The position numbers and the translations under genes are program-made. This document shows, piece by piece, positions 53,895 through 63,645 of a stretch of DNA of 64,000 nt; positions within the stretch are counted from its first letter, which is position 1, and each line of letters starts with the position of its first letter. The DNA comes from Aestuariimicrobium sp. p3-SID1156 (GTDB lineage Bacteria > Actinomycetota > Actinomycetes > Propionibacteriales > Propionibacteriaceae), in the NCBI RefSeq assembly GCF_025144225.1, contig NZ_JALXXB010000012.1, forward strand, positions 1 through 64,000, in the 5' to 3' direction. The notes beneath the pieces are model-generated. The model saw only the letters and a list, made by a program, of their open reading frames with translations, was not told the DNA's origin and did no database searches.

Positions 53895-55237
53895 ACAACG
53901 ACGAGAACATGAACTCCGAGGAGCGGCTCGACCGCCTCGCCGAGACCCGCTCCCAGCCCGGAGACCACTCCCCCGCCGGAGAGGAGTTCGTCGGCGAGGA
54001 GGGCCCCATCTCGATCGGCGCTGTGGAGACCGAGGAGGACGGGGACCCGGCCACCAGCACGCAGCTCGATGACACGGACGCCCACGGGCGGGGCGAAGGC
54101 GTGGGTGAGGCCCAGGAGGTCCAGGGCCTGTCGCAGGGACAGATTGTGCTGCGTCGCTTCCGCCGTCACCTGGGAGCCATCTTCGGCCTGATCACCTTCT
54201 TCCTGATCGCCCTCGTCAGCCTGCTGTCGATGGGCCTGGGACCGATCAATGGTCTCTGGCGCAACCAGGACCCCAACAAGTACTTCGACCCTGTCAACGG
54301 CGGCGAGCCGACCCTGCAGTTCCCCAGCTGGCTGGGTGGCTCCGCAGGTGGCTGGTTCAAGCTCGGACCGTTCCCCTTTGGCCAGGACGAGCTCGGAGCC
54401 GACAACTTCGCCCAGGTGATGCAGGGCGTGCAGACGTCCCTGATGGTCATGCTGGTCATGGGCATCATCGTTCTGATCATCGGCGTCACCATCGGTGCGC
54501 TGGCCGGCTATTACCGCGGCTGGGTCGACAACCTGTTGATGCGACTCACTGACACCGTCATCACCCTGCCAGTGATCGTGGTGGGCGCGGTGCTCGGCAA
54601 GTTGGTCTACACGCTGCCCGCCAAGCTCAACGCCCCGGACAAGGTCATCAACGCCATTCAGGACTACATGCCCGTGGAGCTGGCGATCGCCCTGGGTCTC
54701 ATCCTGTGGCCCTCCATGGCTCGTCTGCTGCGCGCGGAATTCCTGTCCCTGCGTGAACGCGAGTTCGTCGACTCCGCGCGGGTCTCGGGAGCGAGCAACT
54801 TCCGTATCATCACCAAGCACATGCTGCCGAACGCCATGGGCATCATCATTGTCAACATCACCCTGCTGATGTCGACCGCTGTGGTGTTGGAGACCGCCCT
54901 GTCCTACCTGGGCTTCGGCATCCAGAGCCCCAACATCTCGCTCGGCAAGTTGATCTCCACCAATCAGGGCGCCTTCGCCACCCGCCCGTGGCTGTTCTGG
55001 TGGCCCGGCCTGTTCATCATCCTGATCGCCCTGAGCATCAACTTCATCGGCGACGGGCTCCGGGACGCCTTCGACCCACGCACCAAGCGCATTCCCTCGC
55101 AGGCCAAGATGGACCGTGCCTTCGCCCAGCGGGCACGACTGCAGGGAGCCGGAGCTGCTGGCGTCCCGACTGGTGGCCCGCAGGTTGACGGCCCCTCGAC
55201 CACGGGCGCCACCAGGAGCGGGAAGGAGAAGCGATGA
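53891..55237 (+). CDS. Peptide ABC transporter permease (OppC type)
   Basis: The second channel subunit, 448 residues. A hydrophilic acidic N-terminal extension of about 80 residues precedes the first membrane helix (IFGLITFFLIALVSLLSMGL). The EAA loop reads REREFVDSARVSGASNFRIITKHMLPNAMG. A Gly/Ala/Pro-rich C-terminal tail follows the last helix. It overlaps both neighbours (ATGA). Confidence 0.92.
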   Translation: MNNDENMNSEERLDRLAETRSQPGDHSPAGEEFVGEEGPISIGAVETEEDGDPATSTQLDDTDAHGRGEGVGEAQEVQGLSQGQIVLRRFRRHLGAIFGLITFFLIALVSLLSMGLGPINGLWRNQDPNKYFDPVNGGEPTLQFPSWLGGSAGGWFKLGPFPFGQDELGADNFAQVMQGVQTSLMVMLVMGIIVLIIGVTIGALAGYYRGWVDNLLMRLTDTVITLPVIVVGAVLGKLVYTLPAKLNAPDKVINAIQDYMPVELAIALGLILWPSMARLLRAEFLSLREREFVDSARVSGASNFRIITKHMLPNAMGIIIVNITLLMSTAVVLETALSYLGFGIQSPNISLGKLISTNQGAFATRPWLFWWPGLFIILIALSINFIGDGLRDAFDPRTKRIPSQAKMDRAFAQRARLQGAGAAGVPTGGPQVDGPSTTGATRSGKEKR

Positions 55238-57171
55238 GCAACGACCAGCACTCCCCCGACCACCTGAGCACTTCCAGCACAGAGAGCAACCACCTGATGG
55301 ATGAGACCCCGCGTCACGCCGACCCGTCGCCCGCCGGCCAATCCGCACCCGTGGACCCCACGGCCGAGCGGCACGTGGTGACTGACGAGGCGGTCAAGGC
55401 TGATCTCGACCTGTTGCCCGAGGACACCGAACTCCCCGAGGAGCTCCGCAATGAGGTGGCCCGTGGCGAGGTGATCCTCGACGTGAAGGACCTCAGCGTC
55501 AACTTCTGGGTCAACAACGACTGGTTCACCGCCGCGAACAAGCTGAACTACCAGCTGCGCGCGGGCGAGGTCCTGGCGATCGTGGGCGAGTCGGGCTCCG
55601 GCAAGACCCAGTCGTCGATGTCTCTGGTCGGCCTGCTGCCTCCGAACGGACGCTCGTCGGGTTCGGCGAAAATGCGCGGCGTGGAGCTGGTCGGCCTGAA
55701 GGGCCCCAAGCTGCGCGCCATCCGTGGCAAGGAGATCGCCGTCATCTTCCAGGAGCCGATGACAGCGCTGAACCCGCTGTACACCGTCGGCTTCCAGATC
55801 GCGGAAACCCTGCGCACGCACTTCGTGATGAGCCCCCATGCCGCCAAGGAGAAGGCGCTGGAGCTGATGCGCCTGGTGGAGATCCCCGAGCCCGAGGTTC
55901 GCTACAACTCCTACCCGCACCAGCTCTCCGGCGGTCAGCGCCAGCGCATCATGATCGCACAGGCACTGTCCTGCGAGCCTGCGCTACTGATCGCCGACGA
56001 GCCCACCACCGCACTCGACGTGACGGTCCAGGCCGAGATCCTGAAGCTGATGCGCGACCTGCGCCACCGCGTCAACGCCGGCATCATCCTCATCACCCAC
56101 GACATGGGTGTGGTGGCCGACATGGCCGACCACATCATCGTGATGAAGGACGGCGAGGTCGTCGAGGGCGGCTCCTCCGCAGAGATCTTCGGCGACCCGA
56201 AGCACCCCTACACCCGCCAGCTGCTCGACGCGGTCCCCCACCTGGGCTCCTCCACCGAGGGCCACGATCACTCAGTCGTCACCACGCTGGTGGCACGCGA
56301 GGGCGAGTCGGTGCCGCTGATGGAGGGCCCGGCGGACGTCACCCCGGCGCTCCTCTTCGAGAATGCGGCCATCGAGTACCCCAAGCAGGGGCGCAAGCCG
56401 GCCTTCCGCGCGGCCCACGACGTCAACCTCAGAGTCGACCCGGGCGAGGTCGTCGGTCTGGTGGGCGAATCCGGCTCGGGCAAGACCACCATCGGTCGTG
56501 CTGCAGTGGCACTTCTTCCGGTGGTCGAAGGCAGCCTGCACGTGAACGGCCGCGACATCACCCGGGCCGGGCACAAGCAGCTGTTCCCCTTCCGCAGGGA
56601 GGTCGGCATCGTCTTCCAGGACCCGGGCTCCTCGCTGAACCCACGCCTGCCGGTGGGCGAGTCGATCGGGGAGCCGCTGTTCCTGCACGAGAAGCTCAAG
56701 GGCAAGGCATTGTCCGAGCGGGTGGAGAAGCTGCTGGACAGCGTCGAGTTGCCCCGCGCGATGCGCAACCGCTACCCGCACGAGCTCTCCGGTGGCCAGC
56801 GCCAGCGCATCGGCATCGCCCGCGCGCTCTCGCTGCAACCGAAGCTGCTGATCGCCGACGAGCCCACCTCGGCCCTCGACGTGTCTGTCCAGGCCCACGT
56901 TTTGAAGCTCTTCCAGAACCTTCAGGAGGAGTACGGCTTCGCCTGCCTGTTCATCAGCCACGACCTCGCGGTGGTGGAGATGTTGTCCAAGCGCATCGCA
57001 GTGATGCGCCACGGTCATCTGGTCGAGGTCGGGCCCACCGCCGAGATCGTCAACAACCCCCAGCACGAGTACACCAAGCGCCTCATCGCCGCCGTGCCCG
57101 TGCCAGACCCCCACAAGCAGCGCGAGCGTCGCGAGTTCCGCGATGCGATGCTGCGCGATGTGGTCAGCTGA
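55234..57171 (+). CDS. Fused peptide ABC transporter ATPase (OppD-OppF)
   Basis: Powers the peptide importer. The 645-residue chain contains two ABC domains. The first has Walker A GESGSGKT at 118-125, signature LSGGQRQRIMIA and IADEPTTALDVT. The second has Walker A GESGSGKT at about 411-418, signature LSGGQRQRIGIA and IADEPTSALDVS. An acidic leader of about 80 residues precedes domain 1. Both ATP sites look intact. It completes the receptor-B-C-DF operon, with a terminator after it. Confidence 0.94.
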   Translation: MSNDQHSPDHLSTSSTESNHLMDETPRHADPSPAGQSAPVDPTAERHVVTDEAVKADLDLLPEDTELPEELRNEVARGEVILDVKDLSVNFWVNNDWFTAANKLNYQLRAGEVLAIVGESGSGKTQSSMSLVGLLPPNGRSSGSAKMRGVELVGLKGPKLRAIRGKEIAVIFQEPMTALNPLYTVGFQIAETLRTHFVMSPHAAKEKALELMRLVEIPEPEVRYNSYPHQLSGGQRQRIMIAQALSCEPALLIADEPTTALDVTVQAEILKLMRDLRHRVNAGIILITHDMGVVADMADHIIVMKDGEVVEGGSSAEIFGDPKHPYTRQLLDAVPHLGSSTEGHDHSVVTTLVAREGESVPLMEGPADVTPALLFENAAIEYPKQGRKPAFRAAHDVNLRVDPGEVVGLVGESGSGKTTIGRAAVALLPVVEGSLHVNGRDITRAGHKQLFPFRREVGIVFQDPGSSLNPRLPVGESIGEPLFLHEKLKGKALSERVEKLLDSVELPRAMRNRYPHELSGGQRQRIGIARALSLQPKLLIADEPTSALDVSVQAHVLKLFQNLQEEYGFACLFISHDLAVVEMLSKRIAVMRHGHLVEVGPTAEIVNNPQHEYTKRLIAAVPVPDPHKQRERREFRDAMLRDVVS

Positions 57172-57187
57172 CCACATCCAACGACCT

Positions 57188-57223
57188 CAGTGGGGGTTCG
57201 GGCTTCGGCCCGGGCCCCCACTG
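57188..57223 (+). terminator. Terminator of the opp operon
   Basis: CAGTGGGGG and CCCCCACTG close a long stem with an inner GGGCTTCGGCCC; TTGTTCT follows. Confidence 0.85.
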
Positions 57224-57370
57224 TTGTTCTCGGACGCTGCAGCGGCAGCGCCATGTGTGGCCCTTCACGAGCCGTCGGGATTACCCGGGGTCGAGGACGC
57301 CACCAGCGCGCCGCGTGGCTAGGGTGCTTGCGACGGAGGACAGTCCCTTCCGACGAACGAGGAGGTTCAT

Positions 57371-58918
57371 GTGCTGATCGGTGTTCCCCTGGAGACCCGC
57401 CCGAGCCAGACCCGCGTCGCTGCCACCCCCACCACCACCGCCCAGCTGCTCCGCCTCGGCTATGAGGTGGTCGTGCAGTCGGGCGCCGGCCTGAGGTCAG
57501 ATTTCCGAGACGAGGCGTATCTGGAGGCCGGGGCCCACATCTGCTCGGCCGAGGAGGCCTGGTCAGCGGACGTGGTGTTCACCTGCGACCCGCCCACACC
57601 TGCGGAGGTCGCCAGGATGCGCCGCGGGGCGATGCTGGTGTCGATGCTCGACCCGCAGGGCCGCCCCGAGCTGGTGCAGGCCCTGGCCGATGCCGGTATC
57701 ACCGCCATGAGCCTGGATGCGGTCCCCCGCATCTCGCGTGCCCAGTCACTGGACGTACTCAGCTCGATGGCCAATATCGCCGGCTACCGCGCCGTCATCG
57801 AGGCCGCCGAGGAGTTCGGAGGGGTCTTCAACGGCCAGGTCACCGCAGCGGGCAAGATGCCCCCGGCCAAGGTCTTCGTGGCCGGTGCTGGCGTGGCCGG
57901 GCTCGCCGCGATCGGGACCGCCGGCGCGTTGGGAGCCCAGGTTCGCGCCTTCGACGTGCGTCCCGAGGTGGGCGAACAGATCGAGTCGATGGGCGCAGAA
58001 TTCGTCGAGGTCGGCGCCGCGGACACAGAGGTGTCCTCTGACGGTTACGCCAAGGAGATGAGCCAGGACCAGGCCGCCCTGGCCGCCCAGATGTACGCCG
58101 TGGAGGCGGCTGCCGCCGACATCGTCATCACCACCGCCCAGATCCGCGGCAGGCCTGCCCCGCGCCTTCTCACCGCCGACATGATCGCGGCGATGAAGCC
58201 CGGCTCGGTCATCATCGACATGGCAGCCTCCACCGGCGGCAACACCGAGTTGACCGTGGCCGACCAACGCGTGGTCACCGACAACGGCGTGACCATCCTG
58301 GGGTGGAGCGACCTGGCCGCCCGGCTCCCTCGGCAGGCGTCCCAGTTGTTCGGCACGAACCTGGTCAACCTGATGAAGCTGATCACGCCGGAGAAGGACG
58401 GCCAGCCGGTCCTCGACTTCGACGACGAGGTCGTGCGCGCGATGACCGTGTCGCACCAGGGCAGCGTGCTGTGGCCGCCTCCCCCGGTGAAGGTGTCGGC
58501 AGCCCCAGCCCTGCCACCGCCCGAGATTGCCCCGGTCAAGCCCGCTGTCGACCCCGCTGTCCTGGCGAAGCGGACGCAGCAGCGCACCCTCTACTCGGTC
58601 GGGCTCGGCCTGGTGCTGTTCGCGGTGCTCGGCTCCTTCATGCCCGCTGCCCTGCTGACCCACTTCATGGTGCTGATGCTCGCCATCGTGGTCGGCTACT
58701 ACGTCATCAGCAATGTCAGCCATGCGCTGCACACCCCGCTGATGGCCGAGACCAATGCGATCAGCGGCATCATCATGGTCGGCGCCCTGCTGCAGGTGGG
58801 GTCGTCGAACCTGGCCGTCACAGTCCTGGCGATGGTGGCCGTGCTGATCGCCTCCATCAACGTTGCCGGTGGCTTCGTCGTCACCCGCAAGATGCTGGTC
58901 ATGTTCCGGAGGGACTGA
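57371..58918 (+). CDS. pntA: NAD(P) transhydrogenase subunit alpha
   Basis: With PntB, transfers hydride between NADH and NADP+ using the proton gradient. The 515-residue protein corresponds to the full-length alpha subunit (E. coli 510). It has the NAD-binding domain, with [19 protein letters not shown] at the start and [21 protein letters not shown] at about 176-195, and after a proline-rich linker three to four C-terminal membrane helices. The start is GTG at 57371 with GGAGG five bases before. An ATG two bases earlier is in another frame. Confidence 0.95.
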   Translation: MLIGVPLETRPSQTRVAATPTTTAQLLRLGYEVVVQSGAGLRSDFRDEAYLEAGAHICSAEEAWSADVVFTCDPPTPAEVARMRRGAMLVSMLDPQGRPELVQALADAGITAMSLDAVPRISRAQSLDVLSSMANIAGYRAVIEAAEEFGGVFNGQVTAAGKMPPAKVFVAGAGVAGLAAIGTAGALGAQVRAFDVRPEVGEQIESMGAEFVEVGAADTEVSSDGYAKEMSQDQAALAAQMYAVEAAAADIVITTAQIRGRPAPRLLTADMIAAMKPGSVIIDMAASTGGNTELTVADQRVVTDNGVTILGWSDLAARLPRQASQLFGTNLVNLMKLITPEKDGQPVLDFDDEVVRAMTVSHQGSVLWPPPPVKVSAAPALPPPEIAPVKPAVDPAVLAKRTQQRTLYSVGLGLVLFAVLGSFMPAALLTHFMVLMLAIVVGYYVISNVSHALHTPLMAETNAISGIIMVGALLQVGSSNLAVTVLAMVAVLIASINVAGGFVVTRKMLVMFRRD

Positions 58919-58919
58919 C

Positions 58920-60308
58920 ATGACGATGCTCTCCATCATCCAAACCGCCTACCTGCTGGCGGCGCTGCTGTTCATCCTCGCCCTGGCCGGCCTGAGCCGT
59001 CACGAGAGCGCCAAGATGGGCAATCTGGCCGGCATGGTCGGCATGACGATCGCCGGAGCCGCGACTGTCGCCTATGCCCTGGACACCTCCCAGCGGGGCA
59101 TGCTGCTGACCACGGTGCTGCTGTTCGTGCCATTGCTGGTCGGTTCGGCCATCGGCCTGTGGCGGGCCCTACGCGTGGAGATGACCGGCATGCCCGAGCT
59201 CATCGCGATGCTGCACAGCTTCGTCGGTCTGGCCGCCGTGCTCGTGGGCTTCGGTTCCTACCTGGACGCCGGCACGAACGACGTGGCGCACCTGGTCGAG
59301 GTCGGGCTGGGCGTGTTGATCGGCGCCTACACCTTCACCGGATCGGTGGTGGCCTTCGGCAAGCTGAGCGGCAGGATGGCGTCCAAGCCCCTGATGTTGC
59401 CCCAGCGCAACCTGCTCAACCTGGCGATGCTGCTGCTCGCCCTCGCCTGCTGCGCCTGGTTCGCGGTCTCCCCCACCATCTGGGCACTCGTGCTGGTGGC
59501 AGCGCTCGGGTTCGCACTGGGCTTCCACATGGTCGCCAGCATCGGCGGCGGCGACATGCCGGTCGTCGTCTCGATGCTGAACTCCTACTCCGGCTGGGCG
59601 GCAGCCGCCGCCGGGTTCATGCTCGGCAATGACCTGCTGATCATCACCGGCGCCCTGGTCGGGTCCTCCGGCGCGATCCTGTCCTACATCATGTGCAAGG
59701 CCATGAACCGGTCCTTCATCTCGGTCATCCTCGGCGGCTTCGGTGAGGGGGCCGGCGCAGGCGGTGGCGAGGCCCGCGACTACGGCGAGCACCGCGAGGC
59801 ACAGGCTGACGAGGTCGCCCGCCTGCTCGGCGAGGCCAAGTCCGTGGTCATCACGCCCGGCTACGGCATGGCAGTTGCGCAGGCCCAGTACCCCGTCGCG
59901 GAACTCACCCGCACACTGCGCACCAGGGGCGTGAAGGTGCGCTTCGGCATCCACCCGGTCGCCGGGCGTCTGCCGGGCCACATGAACGTCCTGCTGGCCG
60001 AGGCGAAGGTGCCCTACGACATCGTCCTCGAGATGGACGAGATCAACGACGACTTCGACGACACTGACGTCGTGCTCGTGATCGGCGCCAACGACACCGT
60101 GAACCCAGCCGCCCTCGACGAGCCCGGCTCCCCCATCGCCGGCATGCCGGTGCTGGAGGTCTGGAAGGCCGGCACCGTGGTGGTGTTCAAACGCTCGATG
60201 AACCCCGGTTACGCGGGCGTGCAGAACCCGCTGTTCTTCAAGGAGAACACGGTGATGCTCTTCGGCGATGCCAAGCAGCGAGTACAGGACATCATCGCCA
60301 GCCTCTGA
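58920..60308 (+). CDS. pntB: NAD(P) transhydrogenase subunit beta
   Basis: The proton-channel and NADP(H)-binding subunit, 462 residues, the same length as E. coli PntB. About eight membrane helices come first. The NADP domain follows, with [35 protein letters not shown], and the ending [20 protein letters not shown]. It starts one base after the pntA stop. A hairpin terminator follows. Confidence 0.95.
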   Translation: MTMLSIIQTAYLLAALLFILALAGLSRHESAKMGNLAGMVGMTIAGAATVAYALDTSQRGMLLTTVLLFVPLLVGSAIGLWRALRVEMTGMPELIAMLHSFVGLAAVLVGFGSYLDAGTNDVAHLVEVGLGVLIGAYTFTGSVVAFGKLSGRMASKPLMLPQRNLLNLAMLLLALACCAWFAVSPTIWALVLVAALGFALGFHMVASIGGGDMPVVVSMLNSYSGWAAAAAGFMLGNDLLIITGALVGSSGAILSYIMCKAMNRSFISVILGGFGEGAGAGGGEARDYGEHREAQADEVARLLGEAKSVVITPGYGMAVAQAQYPVAELTRTLRTRGVKVRFGIHPVAGRLPGHMNVLLAEAKVPYDIVLEMDEINDDFDDTDVVLVIGANDTVNPAALDEPGSPIAGMPVLEVWKAGTVVVFKRSMNPGYAGVQNPLFFKENTVMLFGDAKQRVQDIIASL

Positions 60309-60350
60309 GTCCGGCAGGATCGCTTGCGCTACTGCGACCGCGACCCAGTG

Positions 60351-60384
60351 ACCCCGGCACCCATCTCGTAGTAAGTGCCGGGGT
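60351..60384 (+). terminator. Terminator of pntA-pntB
   Basis: ACCCCGGCAC and GTGCCGGGGT form a perfect 10-bp stem with a 14-base loop. It also rules out the GTG at 60375 as a start for the downstream permease. Confidence 0.78.
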
Positions 60385-60449
60385 ATGAGATCGTGTGGGA
60401 ACGCAAGCCCTTGCGCCATTTCACCTCTCACCTGAAACCACTCCCGCAC

Positions 60450-61892
60450 ATGTCAACCACAGCCAGCAGGGGGACTGACGACAACCCCCGGGCCGACGAG
60501 CCAGAAGATCTCCATCGCGGCCTCAAGAATCGCCACATCCAGCTGATCGCCCTGGGCGGCGCCATCGGGACCGGACTCTTCTATGGTGCCGGTGAGTCGA
60601 TCTCCATGGCCGGTCCGGCGGTGCTGCTCTGCTACCTGGTCGGTGGGGCGGTGATCTTCCTGATCATGCGCGCCCTCGGCGAGATGTCGGTGGACACCCC
60701 GGTCTCCGGCGCCTTCAGCTACTACGCCTACCGCAACTGGGGTGACTTCCCCGGCTTCTTCTCGGGGTGGAACTACTGGTTCAACTACATCGCGGTGTCG
60801 ATGGCTGAGCTCGTGGTCGTGGGTGCCTACGTCCAGTACTGGTTCCCCAGCGTGCCGCTGTGGCTTTCCAGCCTGGTCTTCCTGGTGCTCATCACGGCGA
60901 TCAACCTGATCAGCGTCAGGGCCTATGGGGAGTTCGAGTTCTGGTTCGCCAGCATCAAGGTGCTGGCAATCTGCGCGATGATCGTCTTCGGTCTGTGCAT
61001 CATCCTGTTCGGGTGGGGCAATGGCGGCGACCCGACCGGCATCAACAACCTGTGGGAGCAGGGCGGGTTCATGCCCAACGGGCTGGCTGGCATGGCGACT
61101 GCCGTTGTCGTGGTGATGTTCAGCTTCGGCGGGGTGGAGCTGATCGGCATCACCGCCGGTGAGGCTGATGACCCGAAGCGCTCGATCCCCAAGGCGATCA
61201 ACCAGGTCGTCTACCGGATCCTGATCTTCTACGCCGGCGCGATCTTCGTGATGGTCGCGATCTTCCCGTGGAACCGGTTGGGCGGGAACGAGTCGCCCTT
61301 CGTGACGATCTTCGACAGGCTCGGCATTGCTGGGGCAGCCACGATCCTCAATGTCGTTGTCCTGACCGCAGCCCTGTCGGCCTACAACTCCGGCCTCTAC
61401 GCCAATGGACGCATGCTCTACGCCCTGTCCCGACAAGGCAATGCGCCCAAGGCGTTCTCCCGGTTGAACGCTGCCGGGAGCCCCTGGGTGGGCGTGCTGG
61501 TGAGCTCTGGAGTCACGGCGCTGGCCGTCCTGCTGAACTATGTGATGCCGGGCAAGGTGTTCCTCTACGTCGTTTCGGTGGCTCTGATCGCGGGCATCTT
61601 CAACTGGTCCATGATCATGATCACCCAGATGAAGTTCCGCAGGCGGCTGGGGTCGGACGCCTCGAACCTGCAGTTCAGGATGCCCCTGTTCCCGATCGCC
61701 AACATCGCGGTACTCATCTTCCTGGCCGCCGTGGCCGTGGGCATGTACTTCAACGAGAACTACCGGATCGCCGTCTTCATCGGCCCGATCTGGATCGCGA
61801 TCCTGGCCGTCGCCTTCTACTTCAAGAAGAAGGCGCAGGGTCCGCAGGAGCATGTGCTGGAAGAGGAGCGCTATGAGGCCTACATGCACTAG
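60450..61892 (+). CDS. Amino-acid permease (APC superfamily)
   Basis: A proton-coupled amino-acid importer with twelve predicted membrane helices in 480 residues. The family signature is seen at the start, HIQLIALGGAIGTGLFYGAG, then GPAVLLCYLVGGAVIFLIMRALGEM, and GVELIGITAGEADDPKRSIPKAI in the middle. It belongs to the group that includes CycA, GabP and AroP; the substrate cannot be fixed from sequence. The ATG at 60450 lies after the pnt terminator; there is no clear ribosome binding site. Confidence 0.9.
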   Translation: MSTTASRGTDDNPRADEPEDLHRGLKNRHIQLIALGGAIGTGLFYGAGESISMAGPAVLLCYLVGGAVIFLIMRALGEMSVDTPVSGAFSYYAYRNWGDFPGFFSGWNYWFNYIAVSMAELVVVGAYVQYWFPSVPLWLSSLVFLVLITAINLISVRAYGEFEFWFASIKVLAICAMIVFGLCIILFGWGNGGDPTGINNLWEQGGFMPNGLAGMATAVVVVMFSFGGVELIGITAGEADDPKRSIPKAINQVVYRILIFYAGAIFVMVAIFPWNRLGGNESPFVTIFDRLGIAGAATILNVVVLTAALSAYNSGLYANGRMLYALSRQGNAPKAFSRLNAAGSPWVGVLVSSGVTALAVLLNYVMPGKVFLYVVSVALIAGIFNWSMIMITQMKFRRRLGSDASNLQFRMPLFPIANIAVLIFLAAVAVGMYFNENYRIAVFIGPIWIAILAVAFYFKKKAQGPQEHVLEEERYEAYMH

Positions 61893-61939
61893 CGAAGAGA
61901 ACGCTGGACGCGCGAACTCCCGGCGTCCACGGAGACAGC

Positions 61940-61972
61940 AAGCGGCCCGCCCCCATCGGGGACGGGCCGCTT
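61940..61972. terminator. Bidirectional terminator between the permease and rplO
   Basis: AAGCGGCCCG and CGGGCCGCTT pair, with further GGGG/CCCC pairing inside. It ends the rplF-to-rplO transcript on the minus strand and the permease transcript on the plus strand. Confidence 0.85.
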
Positions 61973-61988
61973 GGTGCTTGTCGGCCGA

Positions 61989-62444
61989 TCAGGCCTCGAG
62001 GGCCTCAGGCGCGGTGGCGGTGCCACCGGCCTTCTCGATCTTCTCTTTGGCGGAGACCGAGAAGGCGTCAGCCGTGACGTTGAGAGCCACCGACAGCTCG
62101 CCATTGCCGAGAACCTTGACCAGGCTGTCCTTGCGGACGGCACCCTTCGCGACGAGGTCGGACACGGTGACGTCGCCGCCCTGGGGGAAGAGCTCCTCCA
62201 GCTTGGCCACGTTCACGGTCTGGTACTCGACACGGAAGGGGTTCTTGAAGCCGCGCAGCTTGGGCAAACGCATGTGCAGCGGCATCTGGCCACCCTCGAA
62301 GGCCTCGGGGGTGTTCTTGCGGGCGCCGGTTCCCTTGGTACCGCGACCGGCGGTCTTGCCCTTCGAGCCCTCACCGCGACCCACACGGGTCTTCTCGGTC
62401 TTGGCACCGGGGGCAGGACGCAGATGATGAAGCTTCAGGCCCAT
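61989..62444 (-). CDS. rplO: 50S ribosomal protein L15
   Basis: A 151-residue large-subunit protein: [32 protein letters not shown] start (positions 3-30), [14 protein letters not shown] and [16 protein letters not shown] near the end. Here it is the last gene of the spc-type transcript, followed directly by a terminator instead of secY. Confidence 0.97.
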   Translation of the reverse strand: MGLKLHHLRPAPGAKTEKTRVGRGEGSKGKTAGRGTKGTGARKNTPEAFEGGQMPLHMRLPKLRGFKNPFRVEYQTVNVAKLEELFPQGGDVTVSDLVAKGAVRKDSLVKVLGNGELSVALNVTADAFSVSAKEKIEKAGGTATAPEALEA

Positions 62445-62445
62445 C

Positions 62446-62628
62446 TCATTCCACCTCTTCCACGGCGACGAGGTGGCGAACGGTGTTGACCATCCCGCGA
62501 ATCTCGGGACGATCCTCCTTCACCACAACATCACCGATGCGCTTGAGACCGAGCGTGCGCAGGGTCTCCTTCTGGTTCTGCTTGAAGCCGGCACCCGACT
62601 TCAGCTGGGTCACCTTCAGGCGTGCCAT
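62446..62628 (-). CDS. rpmD: 50S ribosomal protein L30
   Basis: A 60-residue protein with the L30 fold: [20 protein letters not shown], then [11 protein letters not shown] and [15 protein letters not shown]. Between rpsE (one-base overlap) and rplO. Confidence 0.96.
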   Translation of the reverse strand: MARLKVTQLKSGAGFKQNQKETLRTLGLKRIGDVVVKEDRPEIRGMVNTVRHLVAVEEVE

Positions 62629-63233
62629 CAGTGAGCCACCTCCTCGCGAGCCGACTTCAGCAGGCCGGCAGGAGCAACGTCCTCGACCGGCATGCCACGA
62701 CGACGGGCGACCTCTTCGGGCATCTCCAGCTGCTTCAGCGCATCAACGGTGGCGTGCACCACGTTGATGGCGTTCGGCGAGCCCAGCGACTTCGACAGCA
62801 CGTCGTGGACACCGGCGCACTCGAGCACCGCCCGGACAGCGCCACCAGCGATGACACCGGTACCGGGGGTTGCCGGACGCAGGAGCACGACGCCAGCCGC
62901 CTTCTCGCCCTGGACCGGGTGCGGGATGGTGCGCTGGACCAGCGGCACCTTGAAGAAATGCTTCTTGGCCTCCTCGACACCCTTGGCGATCGCCGCGGGC
63001 ACCTCCTTGGCCTTGCCGTAACCGACGCCCACGGTGCCTTCGCCGTCTCCCACGACCACGAGGGCCGTGAAGCTGAAGCGACGTCCACCCTGGACGACCT
63101 TGGCGACACGGTTGATCGCCACTACGCGCTCGAGATACTGGCTCTCGGGCTGCTGCTTCTGCGCCTGGCCACGACGGTCATCACGGCCGCGACGCTCACC
63201 GCCACGGCCCTGGCCGCGTCCGGTTTCACTCAT
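62628..63233 (-). CDS. rpsE: 30S ribosomal protein S5
   Basis: A decoding-accuracy protein, 201 residues. A hydrophilic N-terminal extension ([18 protein letters not shown]) precedes the S5 core: [39 protein letters not shown] and [13 protein letters not shown] loop ([17 protein letters not shown]). The overlap with rpmD is one base. Confidence 0.97.
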   Translation of the reverse strand: MSETGRGQGRGGERRGRDDRRGQAQKQQPESQYLERVVAINRVAKVVQGGRRFSFTALVVVGDGEGTVGVGYGKAKEVPAAIAKGVEEAKKHFFKVPLVQRTIPHPVQGEKAAGVVLLRPATPGTGVIAGGAVRAVLECAGVHDVLSKSLGSPNAINVVHATVDALKQLEMPEEVARRRGMPVEDVAPAGLLKSAREEVAH

Positions 63234-63259
63234 CGCTCATCTACCTTTCGTCGTGTTGC

Positions 63260-63643
63260 TCAGAAGTCCAGACCGGCTTCGCGTGCGGCGTCAGCCAGCG
63301 AAGCGATCCGTCCGTGGTACTTGTTGCCCGCGCGGTCCAGGACGACCTTGGTCACACCCGCAGCCTTGGCGCGATCTGCCACCAGCTTGCCGACCTCAGC
63401 AGCCTTGTCCGACTTGTCGCCGGACGCGGTGCGCAGGGCAGCCTCCATGGTGGAGGCGCTGGCCAACGTGATGCCCGCAACGTCGTCGATGACCTGCACG
63501 CTGATGTGGCGTGCGGAACGGTTGACGACCAGACGGGGACGCTCGGCCGAACCGGCGATTCGCTTGCGGCCTCGAACCTGACGACGCAGGCGGGAAGCAG
63601 CCTTGGGGGCCTGGCCCTTCTTGTGTCCCAACATGATGGCCAT
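63260..63643 (-). CDS. rplR: 50S ribosomal protein L18
   Basis: Binds 5S rRNA. From the ATG at 63643 there are 127 residues: [20 protein letters not shown], then [20 protein letters not shown] and [24 protein letters not shown] six bases upstream overlaps the rplF stop and is an alternative start; MAI is the usual actinobacterial N-terminus. Confidence 0.95.
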   Translation of the reverse strand: MAIMLGHKKGQAPKAASRLRRQVRGRKRIAGSAERPRLVVNRSARHISVQVIDDVAGITLASASTMEAALRTASGDKSDKAAEVGKLVADRAKAAGVTKVVLDRAGNKYHGRIASLADAAREAGLDF

Positions 63644-63645
63644 GG

